Below, piece by piece: positions 1 through 13,447 of a stretch of DNA of 64,000 nt. The position numbers and the translations under genes are program-made. The DNA comes from Echinometra lucunter. Its lineage: Eukaryota > Echinodermata > Echinoidea > Camarodonta > Echinometridae. The stretch covers positions 17,907,337 to 17,971,336 of the forward strand of contig CM057154.1 of NCBI GenBank assembly GCA_029962745.1, read 5' to 3'. The stretch's first letter is position 1. Every line of letters starts with the position of its first letter. The notes beneath the pieces were generated by a model. The model was not told the DNA's origin. It saw only the letters and a program-made list of their open reading frames with translations, and ran no database searches.

Positions 1-1184
1 CAGCTCGGATCATCAGTAGAAAAAGGGACGCACCACGTACATTAGGATACAATAAATGAATAAGGGCTTCTTCAGAACTAAGAATAATCAATAATCCACA
101 AGAGAACTTCTTTTATAGCTTTCTGCTGCCCAAAAGAGGGAACAGTTTTTGAAAGGATGCGAAGATTGAATTCAAGATACTAGCTAACATTCTGAGATAG
201 TTGTGAAAGTGGGTGAATAAAACTTTTTGGTTATAAGTGTATGGGGGAAAAAAGTCCCTGAAAGTTTAGGACCCCCCCCCCCCCCCATGTTTAATCATGA
301 GGAACAGTGTTCGTGTTTATCAAATTTGGAAACTAAACATTGAAAAATAAACATGGTATAAGTCCAAAAGTTTAGGAGGCGGACGTATTTGGATGGTACA
401 CAGGTATGACATTCCTTCGAAATATTTTTTGCATATCATAATTATCCTCTAGTTGACATTTATAGGCATGATGTCAGGTTCAGGTGTACTTTGTTACGAG
501 TAGAGTTCTAATTACTGAGGATCTTTCAGCTGAGCACTGCACAAGCAATCCGTTATTTCAGTCACTGTCTTATTTTCAAATGTTTGCGGTTTGTTTGTGT
601 GATCGAAGCATTAGAAGACGGTTCGATTTATCAAACGGGGGAAGGGTTTTATTCAGTCTAGATTCTTTTGTTTAATCTGTAGGGTTCTCTCTCTTTCTCT
701 CTACTGTGCTTCCTCGCGAGGCCTTCAGAACTATGGGATTTGTCGCTAGCTAGCTCACTGACCAAACAATATTCCTGGAGGACTTTAGGATGGGTGGTTT
801 TGAGTGTCATGTGTGTCAAGAGGGTGACGAGTAACTTGACAGGAATATTATATTTGCAGGAAATATGCTGCTATCCTTGGATGTGACAGGATTTCGTCAA
901 GTCTCCTCGTGGTGGGCTTGTTGTAATGCTTAATTAGTTACCAACATAAAGTGAATACTCAGCGCGTCGTTATGCATTTGAAAATATATCGTGGAATATT
1001 ATGTTATTGTTTTTAACGCGTTAAGGGGAAAAACCCTTGGATACCCCAGTGAAAGTGTGTAATTTAGCATAAATTATGATCTACAATAACCTCTCACCGA
1101 TGACTTGGGAAGGATGTTTTGTTTGTCCTTTGGCATTCATCCATTATTATCCTGTCTCCATGTTTTGATGGGAAGGGCAAAATT
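1..1184. other. 5' flank of the CNG channel gene, no coding signal
   Basis: No convincing exon is seen here. The stretch is AT-rich, with a C homopolymer near 271-286 and a CT-rich patch near 686-702. It probably contains the promoter and 5' untranslated sequence of the downstream channel gene, but I could not identify a TATA box or start site with confidence. Short open frames, such as one at 484-675, show no family resemblance. Confidence 0.4.
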
Positions 1185-2636
1185 ATGTCAGTAGAACCCG
1201 TGATGAGTCAACCGAGGGATGTGTTGCCGCCGACTGCTGCGCGGGCCAGCAGCCGGGAGAGCAGTGAACGGCAAGCATGGAGTGAGTCGCCGTCAGATCG
1301 AACACAACTTCTCCCCGAGGCTGGACGAAGCTCCTCGAAACGCTCTGTCAACGAAATGGTGAACGACGACCACGGGAACAAAAACACAAGGACGGTTTTC
1401 CAGTCCGATGCGGAAGGAAATCATGAACAGATTTTGCCGAATGAAGCAACGACGGGAAACGAACATGAAGAGAACGTGAAACCAAAAATTACAATTGCAG
1501 ATCATGAAAATATGGCAAATGGCAGTGTAAAAACCGATCGTGGATGCATCGAAGGTGTCAAAAGGCGACGCAGAAGATATATCAAGAGAAGAGAAAAGTG
1601 TGAATGGGTCGAAAAAGTGCCTTAACTCGATCAACGATGCCGAATTTCTTCCACGGATGGTCATCCCGGGGACAGACCCAAAAGAGGCTGTCCAGATGGA
1701 TGACTTCGCTTCGGCATCAGAGATTTCATCAACGGCTCCGACTTCAGCAAGGGGATTCTGGACTTCCATCAAAGCTGTGAGTCGTTTAAAATCAGCAGTC
1801 AGGCATAAAGACAAGAACAAGCGGAAAAATAAAAAGGTGCCTGTGCAACGTGTCGACTCTTTCTTGGAGAAATTCACCACAAGGCGAGGAGATCTCTCTA
1901 CCCATCCCGATGATGAGAACGCAGAATCCGAGGTCGTTGAAGACGACGATGAGGACGAGGATGAGAGAACGAAAACAATCGTCTTTCCAGATGGTGATTT
2001 CCTGATTTATTGGCTGACCGTGGTCAGCGTCGTTGTCATGTACAATCTTTGGGTGTTGATCGCCCGTGAAGCCTGGCCAGAGCTTCAGGAGAAAGGTCGT
2101 GTTGCCTGGTTTGTCATAGACTACTTCTGTGATTTCATCTACATTCTGGACATCGTGGTCCAGGCCCGGACCGCCTACTTAGAACAGGGTCTCCTTGTTC
2201 TGGATGGACAAAAACTCTTAAGGCATTACACCAGATCATGGCAGTTCATCGTCGATCTCCTCTCCCTTCTCCCCACCGACCTCTTCTATCTGCTAGATAC
2301 CAACCGCCTTCACCCAATCGTCAGATGTCCTAGGTTTCTTCGGGTCTATAGGTATCAGTTCTGGTACATGAAGGTGGAGACCCGTACCCAGTACCCCAAT
2401 ACCTTTCGAGTAATCAATCTTACCCATGTACTTCTCTTGCTACTCCACTGGGCTGGAGCAGCTTATTTTCTCATATGCGAAGCCATTGGTTTCACTTCTG
2501 AAACAGATGATTGGATTTATTCAGGTCCTGAAGGGAGAAATGCCACCTTGCCTCATAAATACCTCGCTTCGTTCTACTGGTCGACATTGACGTTGACAAC
2601 GATTGGCGACCTTCCTGCTCCCGACAACGAGATCGA
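1185..2636 (+). CDS. CNG channel exon 1: N-terminal tail, S1-S5 and pore
   Basis: The exon ends at a GTGAGT donor at 2637. S1 lies near 1996-2070, S2 near 2100-2165, S3 near 2236-2300, a short S4 with Arg residues (RCPRFLRVYRY) near 2320-2355, S5 near 2405-2490 and the pore helix and filter at 2572-2622. The frame carrying these segments is closed upstream by TAA at 1528-1530, and its first ATG is at 1657. A second frame, from ATG 1185 to about 1540, encodes a charged, Ser/Glu/Asn-rich stretch with coding-like composition. It probably belongs to the same tail, displaced by one base. The Glu usual in the CNGA filter (TIGE) is Asp here, codon 2608-2610. Confidence 0.85.
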
Positions 2637-5600
2637 GTGAGTAAAAAACTTTCATCTCAGTTCAATTAAATATATTTAATGTATTCAGGAATCTTACAGT
2701 TATCCGATGAACTGTTTTGTTGGGGTTTTTTATGGGACTGCTATGTCATATGATAATATAAATAATGTTTCCCAGCTTCTTCTTCTCACGCTTTTCGACA
2801 CATTTTGTGCAAATCTTGAACAAAGTATATAATTATAAGGAATGATATGAACTTCGCAAAATGTTTACAGAACATTAAATGCCATCAATTATAACTACCA
2901 AGGAAACCTTGAATTTGATTGGCTGTTGAGCAATGTTACCATGGTAATAACCATTGATGGCGGAGTTAATATCAATAGCAAGTGTTATGCAACGGGGCCC
3001 AAAGTATAAAAGTTTCGAATTAAGATTTTTAAAGAGAACTTGAATTGTAAATCGCCAATGAAGCATTTATCCAGGGTTTATGGCCTTCATCCCAAGTTTA
3101 TGGTCTTCATCTTTCTTGAGTATAATGGTCTTGAAAGCTGGAATGGACAAAAATGAAAACACATCTGTCAGCTGGCCTTCGACCTGAATAATTCGGAGTA
3201 TTTTAATTGATTAACTCATAGAATCAAACCAAACATTAGAAGGAGAAATATCTACTGATGTAAAGGCTTTTTAAATCATTAAAACAATCGAGCCTGACGA
3301 TTAGAAGAACATTCGTAGCAGTGAAGATGCACAGGGAAGGAAACCGTGCTTAATTGAATTATTAATTACTTCCATGATGCTCGTGTCGACCAAGCTTTGT
3401 CACTGCGCACGAATTAACATGATTCATAATTTCTACACCGTCTTGCCATTGCATGTGGGCTTCTTTCATGCTTTATGAATAATTAGTTGTTGCCGAGGAG
3501 AGTGGATACGTGCTCTCATTAAACATTCCCCAAACAAACAGAAACAACAATTTGTTTGAAGTCCTTGATGAGGTCCACCTGGGCGATGACGAAGTCAGGA
3601 ATGAAGGAGCATGATCGTGATCCAAGTCAGGGGTGGAGCAGAGATTCAGATCGGGTGGGGCAAAATTTTGAGAGAAAAGAATTCTGAAAAGCAAGTGAAA
3701 AAGTTGTTAAAAATCTTTGCGAGATTTTCAGATGCATTTTAACACATTTAGGGGAGGGGGTATTCAATTTGTAGGCACTACTTGAGGTAATTTATATTAT
3801 GCATATTTCATGCATCGAGTGTGCAAAGTAATACCTTTTCTCATTTCTATGCAATATTTCCCAATGTGATGAAAATTAATGTAATGAATCGAATATAAAA
3901 CACCACACTGATGCCGTTAATATGAACATGTGTATGTTTTTACAATGTTGATACATTTATAGGAATCATTAATGTCTGCAAAGGGGGGGGGGGGGGGGGT
4001 CTGCCCTTTGAAACCTTGACCCAAAATAATTAGTATCATTAATTCACGTCGTACTGTGCATAGACTGATATTTGTTATTCTCTTCTAATTATGTCTCATT
4101 ATTGTCTCATTCTTTCATGCTATGAATAATCTGTTGCCAAGAAGAGTGGATACGTGCACTCATTAACCCATTCGTGGCAGGAATTATTTAAAGCCTAATT
4201 TGATCAGCTTTCATTCTTCAAATTGGCAACACCAACATTTTTATTTTCTTGCTACATTTTTCTTATAAAACGTCATGTATCTGAAATGAATATAAATTGA
4301 CAGAAATTACGATGAGAAGTCAAAAAGTTGCCAATTTGCAGGGGAAAACGGTGATTTTAAACTTTCTATCACATTGCCAATTTAAGGATTTTAATGCTTA
4401 TTTTCCTTTGAAATATTTTCAGCATCAAACAACAAATATTGACGCAACCAAAATGGGCACAGTAAATGTAAATTTTTTTTTTGCTCTTTCTGCTCATGTA
4501 TTTGGTATGATTTTTAGGGCTTTGCATCAAAAGATATGAGGCCAAACCAAAAAATGTGGACCTCTGTCAAGAATGGGTTAAACATTCTCCAAACAAAAAC
4601 AACAATCTGTTTGAAGTCCTTGATGGGGTCCATCTGCTTGCTCTGGCGATGACGAAGTCAGGAACGAAGGAGCATGATCGTGATCCAAACCAGGGGCGGA
4701 GCAATGATTCTGATCGGGCGGGGGCAAAATTTTGAAAGAAAAACATTGTGAAAAAGCAAGTAAACAAGCTGTTAAAAATCTTTACTAGATTTTCAGATGC
4801 ATGTTTAACACATTTAAGGGAGGGGCATTAGTTCTCGATGTGTATCACACATACTACTTTAGGTATGCTTAATGTAAGCAAGGGGGGGGGGGGGCGGTTC
4901 TGCCCTTTTAAACCCTGACCCAAATTGAAAGCATTAATTCGTGTCCCATGTAGAGACTTATATTTGTTGTTTTCCTCTAGTATTTCTAATTGTTGTGGTC
5001 AGGGTGGTTCTACATGAAATATAATTTGTACCCATGCAAACATTGGGGTTTTTGTGATCATGCTCAATTAACCGGGCATGTTCGCTCAGTTGATAGAGCG
5101 TCCACCTCATGGATACCGGCCGAGTCTTACCAAAGACTTTTAAAAAATGGGACCTTCTTCCTTTTATCCAGGCGCTGGGTATATAACAATGGATAAGTGT
5201 AATAATAACATATTAAGTTATGCAGGACCCGCTGGAAGATCAGCTGATAAATGCTGAAGTGGCTATCCTGGGTAAATAAGACATTATTATTTTTATCATT
5301 ATTATTATTATCATTATATATTCGGTAAGCCTAAAGGTAATTAACAAGTCTTATTCATTAACTATGCGATTCTTTAATTCAGTTATTCAGAACAGTAGAA
5401 TGTCTGGATCAATATATTTCATGGTCCAAAGTCGCTATAAAGAATGTGACTCCCCATTCGTACATGTCGTACCAGTCATGTCTGTGTTCTCTAATTCATG
5501 CAGCTTTTACCCAATTTCTTAACCTTCCTAATTTCCCAATCTCGCTGTTATTTAGATATTTATTTGATATGTCATTACAGTAACTAATTCGTTGCTAAGC

Positions 5601-8600
5601 ATAGGCAAACAACCTACATGATCCATGTGAGATTCGATTCTGGCAGCTTATCCACATAGATATCACAATTCAAACAGTTAATTCGCAAATTACCGACCAA
5701 AGTTCGACACCCTCGTATCATCCTCTGATTATGATGGAATTCAGGTAATCAGACATGAATAAGGCTATATGCTTTAGCATCATGATAACTGTCATTTTAG
5801 TCACCTTGTTACACCGACGACTAATGTCATTTCGGTGATTTTCACAAGCTTGTAAACAATCAAAAAATACTGCTCCTACACTATAGAAATTACAACTATC
5901 CTACGAACATATAGGTAGAAATGGCAGGTGCACCACTTGCTTGAAATCAAATATACAACCCCCTTTCCAGAATGAATAGATATAGATGAATAAATGAATA
6001 TAAACAAATAAATAAAACAAGAAAAATCAGAAATACAAAAAAATAATTTATTTTTTCGGAATAGTGCATCCTTTTAGGAAATATGTTATCCGTCCCTGCT
6101 TTGAATTATTGAAAAATCGAGGTGAAAAAAAATGTATCGCCGTTCTTTGGTTGAAACACACTTTTATTCATTCTTTAAAAATCTGTCCATGTAGACAGAG
6201 AATGAAATAGACTATGGTATATTGCATTATTCTCTGAGAATGCTTGGTGAATGGCGGAAAGGCAAAAAAAAAAAAAAAAAAAAAAAAAAGAGTGAACACT
6301 GAACACCTGCTGAATATTTGTTTTGGGTTGTCGATCAAAGAAGCGATGAGCTTTAGATCTTTCTTCTCGACCCATTCGAAGAAACTTTAACGATTTTTTT
6401 ATTTTTATTGCGGCTTGAATCAAGAAGGGAGGGGACTGCGTCAAATGCATTCTATTGATGGTTAGGAGCCTGAACGACACTGGGAATGTGGACCTGCATG
6501 CCCTTCAGTTGGTCCCTTTTATTGATTTATCTATTAGGTTTGTGGGATTGTATTGGTGGTGACATCATGGGCCCATGTCATCCAGTGATTATACTTTCTT
6601 CTTCGAAATAATTATGACATACTTGCACGGAAAGGTGTTTTGCTTTCGCCAACAGACAAACAAACAAAAGATTTTTTAAAAACGAAACAAAATAGAAACG
6701 TAACAAAACAACAACAACAAAACAATATAAAACAACGTATGAAAAAAAAGTGAAACAGATAAAAGTAGAAAAGAAGATTTGGTAGAGCGATGTTAATCAC
6801 AAAAAAATATTGCTGTCCGTAAAACGACAGATATTGCGTGAGGATAATCCATTATAGCGCATTAGTAAAACATGCAGTGTTGAATGTCACGACATACAAA
6901 TTTGAAACAATGTCGAAGCGAGTCTGACTAACTTGGGGATGAACCTTGTCTTTGAAAAGGGTCGATATTTTGTTTTACCTTTCCTATTTCTCCAGATATA
7001 TCATGTTGACGTAATAGTGTGTGTGTGACTGATTTACAGTATGAATATAACATATGATCATCCTTTCTTTAAATCGTCATAGTATGGGTGTCGATCGGGG
7101 GGGGGGGGGGGCGGGGGACTTGTCTCTCTAAAAAAAAAAAAATTAAAGGGTTGGGGAAACACAAGGGTACCGTAAGTGCCCCGAATTATGGAAGTTTTTG
7201 TTAAAGTAGACTGTCAGCAAATTCTTTTGCTAAAAAGAGACACATGAAAAAGTCGAGCAACTTATTTTCCCTTGCTTATCAGCGAGTTTTTCGCGTAAGA
7301 AGAGCTTTACTAGAAACAAGTTACCTCTAAAAAGGAAAAGTGACAAATTTCTAATGTTCCTCCCAATAAATAAAACTGATCGACGCCCCTGTGCCATAGG
7401 TTACACTGCCTTGCCAATATTGACACAAAATTGTAAGTACGGTGGTATCCCGAGAAAGAACACAGAGATACTCTTGACTTGCAGACGAACATCAGAAATT
7501 CCTGAAGCTGGTGAACACGAAAGAATGACTGAACTGATATACTCACGGTAAATCTTACACCAGTCTAAAAAAAACTGCTTTTTAGCAAATCCGTGATGTC
7601 ACCGCGCTAAAGACAGTTTTCATCTGATAACTCATTGGACTATTAGACAGAGCATCATCGGTCTGTGTAAACAAGCTTTTTCGACGAACTGGTTGTACAA
7701 AATCAATATTCCTACAACATTAATGATTCAACAACCATTGTCTGCTTGTGTGAATGAGAGCTACATGATCTGCTTCGCAAAGCTGCGCACCTTCGAGAAG
7801 GATGCAAATAAAATGCCGACACGAAAGACAATGGAGAAATGCAATCTGTTGGTTATTAGCATCATATTATCTCACTTTTGCTTTCAGACATATATATGCG
7901 TACTTGTGTTTTAGAGTCATCAGTGTAGATGTATGAAGTTTGCATCAGTATGAGTACAGTTTGTGTAGAATTGCTTAAAAAGTTACTGGGCCAAACCACG
8001 CAGTGTGGAATTCTGACAATATAATCAGACATAATACGTGCAACCTCAACTTGTACTTAACCCTCTTAAGCAAATAAGTAGACAGATATACTATACTTAA
8101 GTCTCATTGGTTTCTATGGGTTAACGAGACTTAACAACAATATAGCATCGCAACGACTGTTCAAACAAACACAGACATTTTTTTTCTCATCGTAACAACC
8201 AGAACTACTTTGACACATTATAAAGTTCATGCATGATTTTAAAATGTTAACGATTAAGATGGAGACCCACCCCCCCCCCAAAAAAGATATAAAATATAAT
8301 GATAATAATGATAATAATGATAATAATGATAATAATGATAATAATGATAATAATGATAATAATGATAATAATGATAATAATGATAATAATGATAATAATG
8401 ATAATAATGATAATAATGATAATAATGATAATAAATAACCGTGAACATCCATTTATCAAGATATCACTGAAGATATTGTTGTACGTTCCCAGTTGACCAA
8501 CATGTAATTAAACGTTGCGAATAACTTGTTTAACAGACTTGTGTAAGACAGTTTTATTTTTCTTTTCAATTATACCCAACATATCTGGATACTAACCATC

Positions 8601-11600
8601 TTTCGTATAAGAGAGCGGTAATTTGGAACTATAGCATTATGAACTAATTAATCCCGTTGCTATCAAGCAACCTACTTCTGAATTTTCTTACTTTTTCAAA
8701 TATTTAAACTGATTTCATGGTATAATGCGGATGGGCGAGATTTTTTTTTTTTTTTTTTGGGGGGGGGGCATTTTTTTTTTTTTGGGGGGGGGTTGTTATT
8801 TGATATCTTTTATTTCTACGTTCTAATCAAAATGAAATAAAGTTTTGAAGTAATAAAGTTTCACCTTAAGTACTACATGAACAGGAAATCATGTACAAGA
8901 ACAACCATAATACTGCAAAGCGTATAAACATAAGGAATAAGGAATATAATCATGTATAGGCCTAGCCTATACATATTTTTTCATTGAATATAAAGAGATG
9001 AATTTTAGAAGGCGGGAGACCGCCATCGTGAGCGGTTATAGGCTAGAAATGAATGGCGGCCTCATCATGCTCGTGTAAAAAGAGGTTTGGCGACATTTTC
9101 ATTCACACACTACACTGTCTGTACCAGAAGTATTTTTTTTTCATATATACATTTCTTAGATGAGCATCTGATCTCAACCAAAACACCTTCTTTCAGAACC
9201 CACGGTTCCTTGGTTACTCTATCAACCTTCAATGGGGTCACAAAGCGAGATTGTTATGTAACAGTTTTCTCTTAAGCCCATCCTCATTATCATGTAACAG
9301 TAACTCTACTATACAGGCTTCAACAAAATTGATTTTCCTACTTTTTACGAGTTCTTTTAAATTCCATCAATTGAGCGCGAGGGTTCTGTCTTTCTTCCCA
9401 AAGAAACGCAAAATCGACCGCTATTTAAGAAGAGCAATTAGGCGCCTTTTACAGATCAAAATGTATTTCTGAACAGAGATAGCAAATCGGGAGTGTGAAC
9501 TTAACAATTCTTATCTTTAGGACCTTTTCACTGGTAATCTGTCAAAAGAGAAATAACAATGCAGAGGATTCATTTGAGCGCTTTTGAGCGTTTTCACTCT
9601 GCTTCTGCATGAGGAATATGGTTTGCAAAAAGTCATCCAGGTGTCTTTCTTAGCCGCTAGTGAGAGTATCTTAAAGCTTTATGGTGGGGTTTCTTTCTGA
9701 GAAGAATTTCAAATGTTGTATTGGAGATGAACGTTGCACTTTACAGCATGCTTGTGTAGTTACAGCAGCAGAATGATTTTAAAGCATTTAGATGACGGCG
9801 TGCTTGCCCCCCCCCCCCTCTCTCTCTATCTTTCTCTCTCTCTCAGATGTCAGAAAGCTAACATCAGATAATGTAGATATTAAGTATTATATCAATGAAT
9901 TGTTTCTTCGGCGATAAACGGGCATTTCTTTTGCATTCAAAAATAGAGGTGACGTGAAAACTATAGAGTGAGAATCTATTGTTATCATATTCATCAGTAT
10001 TTCTGAAAAATGGCTCATTAATATAAAAACCCTTTTGACTAAAGACAAATAGTACAAAAATGTCATAGATTATGATTTTATGATTCATTTAAATTGTAGA
10101 GTGCATTGCAGTCGATAATTACTTATATAGATTATACTTGATACACAAGTAGCTCACTGTATGTTTGGTTCGCAAGCATTGGGGTCTTTTTGGACTCTCA
10201 CTTGACCATCTACACAAAACCAATATTTACTAGATGCTTGCNNNNNNNNNNNNNNNNNNNNNNNNNNNNNNNNNNNNNNNNNNNNNNNNNNNNNNNNNNN
10301 NNNNNNNNNNNNNNNNNNNNNNNNNNNNNNNNNNNNNNNNNNNNNNNNNNNNNNNNNNNNNNNNNNNNNNNNNNNNNNNNNNNNNNNNNNNNNNNNNNNN
10401 NNNNNNNNNNNNNNNNNNNNNNNNNNNNNNNNNNNNNNNNNNNNNNNNNNNNNNNNNNNNNNNNNNNNNNNNNNNNNNNNNNNNNNNNNNNNNNNNNNNN
10501 NNNNNNNNNNNNNNNNNNNNNNNNNNNNNNNNNNNNNNNNNNNNNNNNNNNNNNNNNNNNNNNNNNNNNNNNNNNNNNNNNNNNNNNNNNNNNNNNNNNN
10601 NNNNNNNNNNNNNNNNNNNNNNNNNNNNNNNNNNNNNNNNNNNNNNNNNNNNNNNNNNNNNNNNNNNNNNNNNNNNNNNNNNNNNNNNNNNNNNNNNNNN
10701 NNNNNNNNNNNNNNNNNNNNNNNNNNNNNNNNNNNNNNNNNAAACCAATATTTACTAGATGCCTGCGGCAGGGGGATTAGTTGAATAAGAAGCCCTTTTT
10801 AAATCTGGGGTAAGCTCTCTCGAGACTGGGGTCTGATCATCTTTCCAGAAAAAAGAGAGAGAGAAGAATTGCAACAAATGAAACAGTTCTACTCTCCTCG
10901 CATACAGTCCCAATGACTGACGATGCAGCTTTCCGCTCCACTGCTCCAAAACTATGGAACAAACTCCCTCCTAATCTGAAGTCTTTACCAAAAGTCTAAC
11001 AAATCATACACGGTTTGAAGACGTATCTATTCCCAGACCGCACGTACTCATTGAATTTGAATAGACCTGTTTACTTATTATTCAGATTCATGCACGTTTC
11101 TTTCCTTTCTAACCCTACACCCTTGTTACCATTTGTTCAATTCACCTGTTATGCATAATTGCATCTGAATAGAAGGAATCTATCTGGCAGATATCAGTTG
11201 TTGCTATGTCGGACAAGCTTCTGGCAAACTTCCCTGTTGTCAAGGGAAACTTTTGTTCATTAGTGTGCATGAAATTAGTAAACAGGTCTATTTGCACTGT
11301 CACTGCCTGTATATAAATTAGTTTATACATTATATTCACTCCAGTGACATCTCAAAGCACTTAATTTGTATCCAGTGGAAATATCAACTTTTATCAACAG
11401 AACGGAATACAGCATGAACGAACCTTCCTATCATGTCTATCAGTTAAAAGGATATCTCACTGGCCTGGAGACTAGTTCGCGACTAGTTCGCGACCTGAGT
11501 CTGGCGCGACGTCTTCGGGACGTCCTTGAGACTAGCCGTGTCTCCGGGGAGTCGCGAGAAGTTTAAACATGTTCAATTTGGAGGGAGACTTTTTCCAGTC

Positions 11601-13408
11601 TCCAGCAGGTCTCGGAGACGTCTTCGCGACGTCTCCATCAGTTGTGGAGATTATTATCATCCGCGACGTTGCGGAGACGTCGGGGGACGTCGCCGCGACT
11701 GAGAAGACGTCTCAGAGACTTCGCCGCGACTTTTCAAGTTTGTCGAGTGTCCGTTTTTGATAAACCGATCACGCTCATAAGAAAGTAACTTAATTTGTAA
11801 ACATAAACAAATGGTCGGCGATTTATTTCTCAAATACAAACTGACGACTTCGACAAGGTAACGAATTAGTGTTAAAAATAATAAATCTTTCAGCAAAAAA
11901 ATCTATCATTTTGGTTTCCCAGTCGGTGTTTGGCGATCATTATACAAACTTTTTGTCTTATTTCATTTTTCCGCAGATATTTTGTGCAGATCGTTGGATA
12001 CCTGGTGGGCATATTTATATTCGCTACAATTGTCGGTAAGATCTCAAACCTATACATTAATATTATTTTACAGTTTTCCTTTCCAGTGGTCATTTAGGCT
12101 TTCCTTTTTACATAGATTTTATCTTCAACCCCCCCCCCTTTTTTTAATAGTTAGATTTGTTACAAACCATTGAATACCTACTACTGAGATGGCAAACGTG
12201 CATTGGTGAAAAGTTAGAAACTTATTTTTCAATATGCAATTAAATTTTGACGTAAATCAGTATGCATACACAGGTATACATCAAAATGTAAAGTTGAATT
12301 TATTTGTTATTCCTTATCAATATATGCTACTTTAAATAATTTTAAGTTTTACATTTCAAATGAAAAATTGGTCATATTTCAATGATTAATTTCAGTTTTA
12401 CATTCAATTGAAAACAGATATGGTCATATTTTAATGATTTATCGCATAATTTCCGATTGATTTCCTCCAACAGGACAAGTTGGAGCTGTCATAGAGAATC
12501 GTAATGCGACGCGGATGGAATTTGAACGCCATGTCGTAAGTCAAAATATCTTGTTTTTGTTCGTTTATTTCTTCGTTTTGTTCGTTTGAGTCGTTCGTTT
12601 TTGTTTTTTTTTTCAACGATTTTGTTTCGTTTTTTGTTTGTTTGTTTTGCTTCGAAATATCTTTAAGTAGAGTCAAAGTTTATTCAAAAGGAGCCGTCAT
12701 TTTTATGAAGAAAAGCAGTAAGCCATTTCATGAAACAGATTCGTATTTTTGTGTTGTTGTTGTTTGATTGTTGTTTCAAGAAGAAAATGCAATAAGATGA
12801 ACCAAAACTATGATCTACACGGGATGTCGTCTGTTAGGGCAGAGCTAGGTCATAGAGGAAGAACTTGTAGAAAGTTCCTAGATTATTATTACTGTAGAAT
12901 TTGGAGTGGAAGAATACCGAGCGAAAAAACAGTTGGGTCAAGATTATACCAGTACCATTTGGAGGGAGTTTGCAGTATAACTTGATTTTGTCTCTAGAAA
13001 CCTGAGCGTTTCATGAAAGGACTTGTCGGATGTTTGACGACAGTTGCCATGCAATGCTCTCAGCCAATTCGAAAGAGGTCAGATGACAGCTTCAACAATG
13101 TTGATGAAATGCCCCTGACGTTTCACGAATCACTATGACGATGTGATCCTTACATTAAGAGCTTAAATCTTACTATTTGCTATCGTAGTATTCGAAAGGT
13201 GTCTGTTTTTGGTGAAGATACATTTAATTGACTGAAATCGTCTTTTTAAAATACATTTACTGATTATCATAATTTTCAAGTGACCCATAATGTATCGGGC
13301 ATGCTGAGTATGAAATGCCTTTCTGACTACTCAGACAAGGTGCTATCTAAAATCTACTTTCCATTTGATGTACATGAATAACAACAACAACAACACAACA
13401 ACAACAAC

Positions 13409-13447
<39 letters not shown>

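Larger units (their letters stand above)
2637..11976 (+). other. CNG channel intron 1 (9.3 kb, repeat-filled)
   Basis: Begins with a GTGAGT donor and ends with TTTTTCCGCAG. No coding exon was recognised inside. It contains a foldback (2877-3003), a local duplication (3462-4992) with a TTAA-flanked MITE, a tRNA-like SINE, a 9-bp microsatellite, the assembly gap, a LINE remnant and a CpG-rich patch. Because the gap lies in it, the true intron length is unknown. Confidence 0.75.

Noticed and set aside
1119..1184. Start of the CNG tail at 1119
   Set aside because: That codon is TTG. The first ATG in the frame is at 1185.
8229..8496. Frames encoding Asp-Asn-Asn, poly-Ile, Tyr-His or Leu-Ser repeats
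   Set aside because: Translations of the GATAATAAT microsatellite in different frames.
10190..10780. Open frames across the N gap
   Set aside because: They consist of unknown residues and have no real coding evidence.
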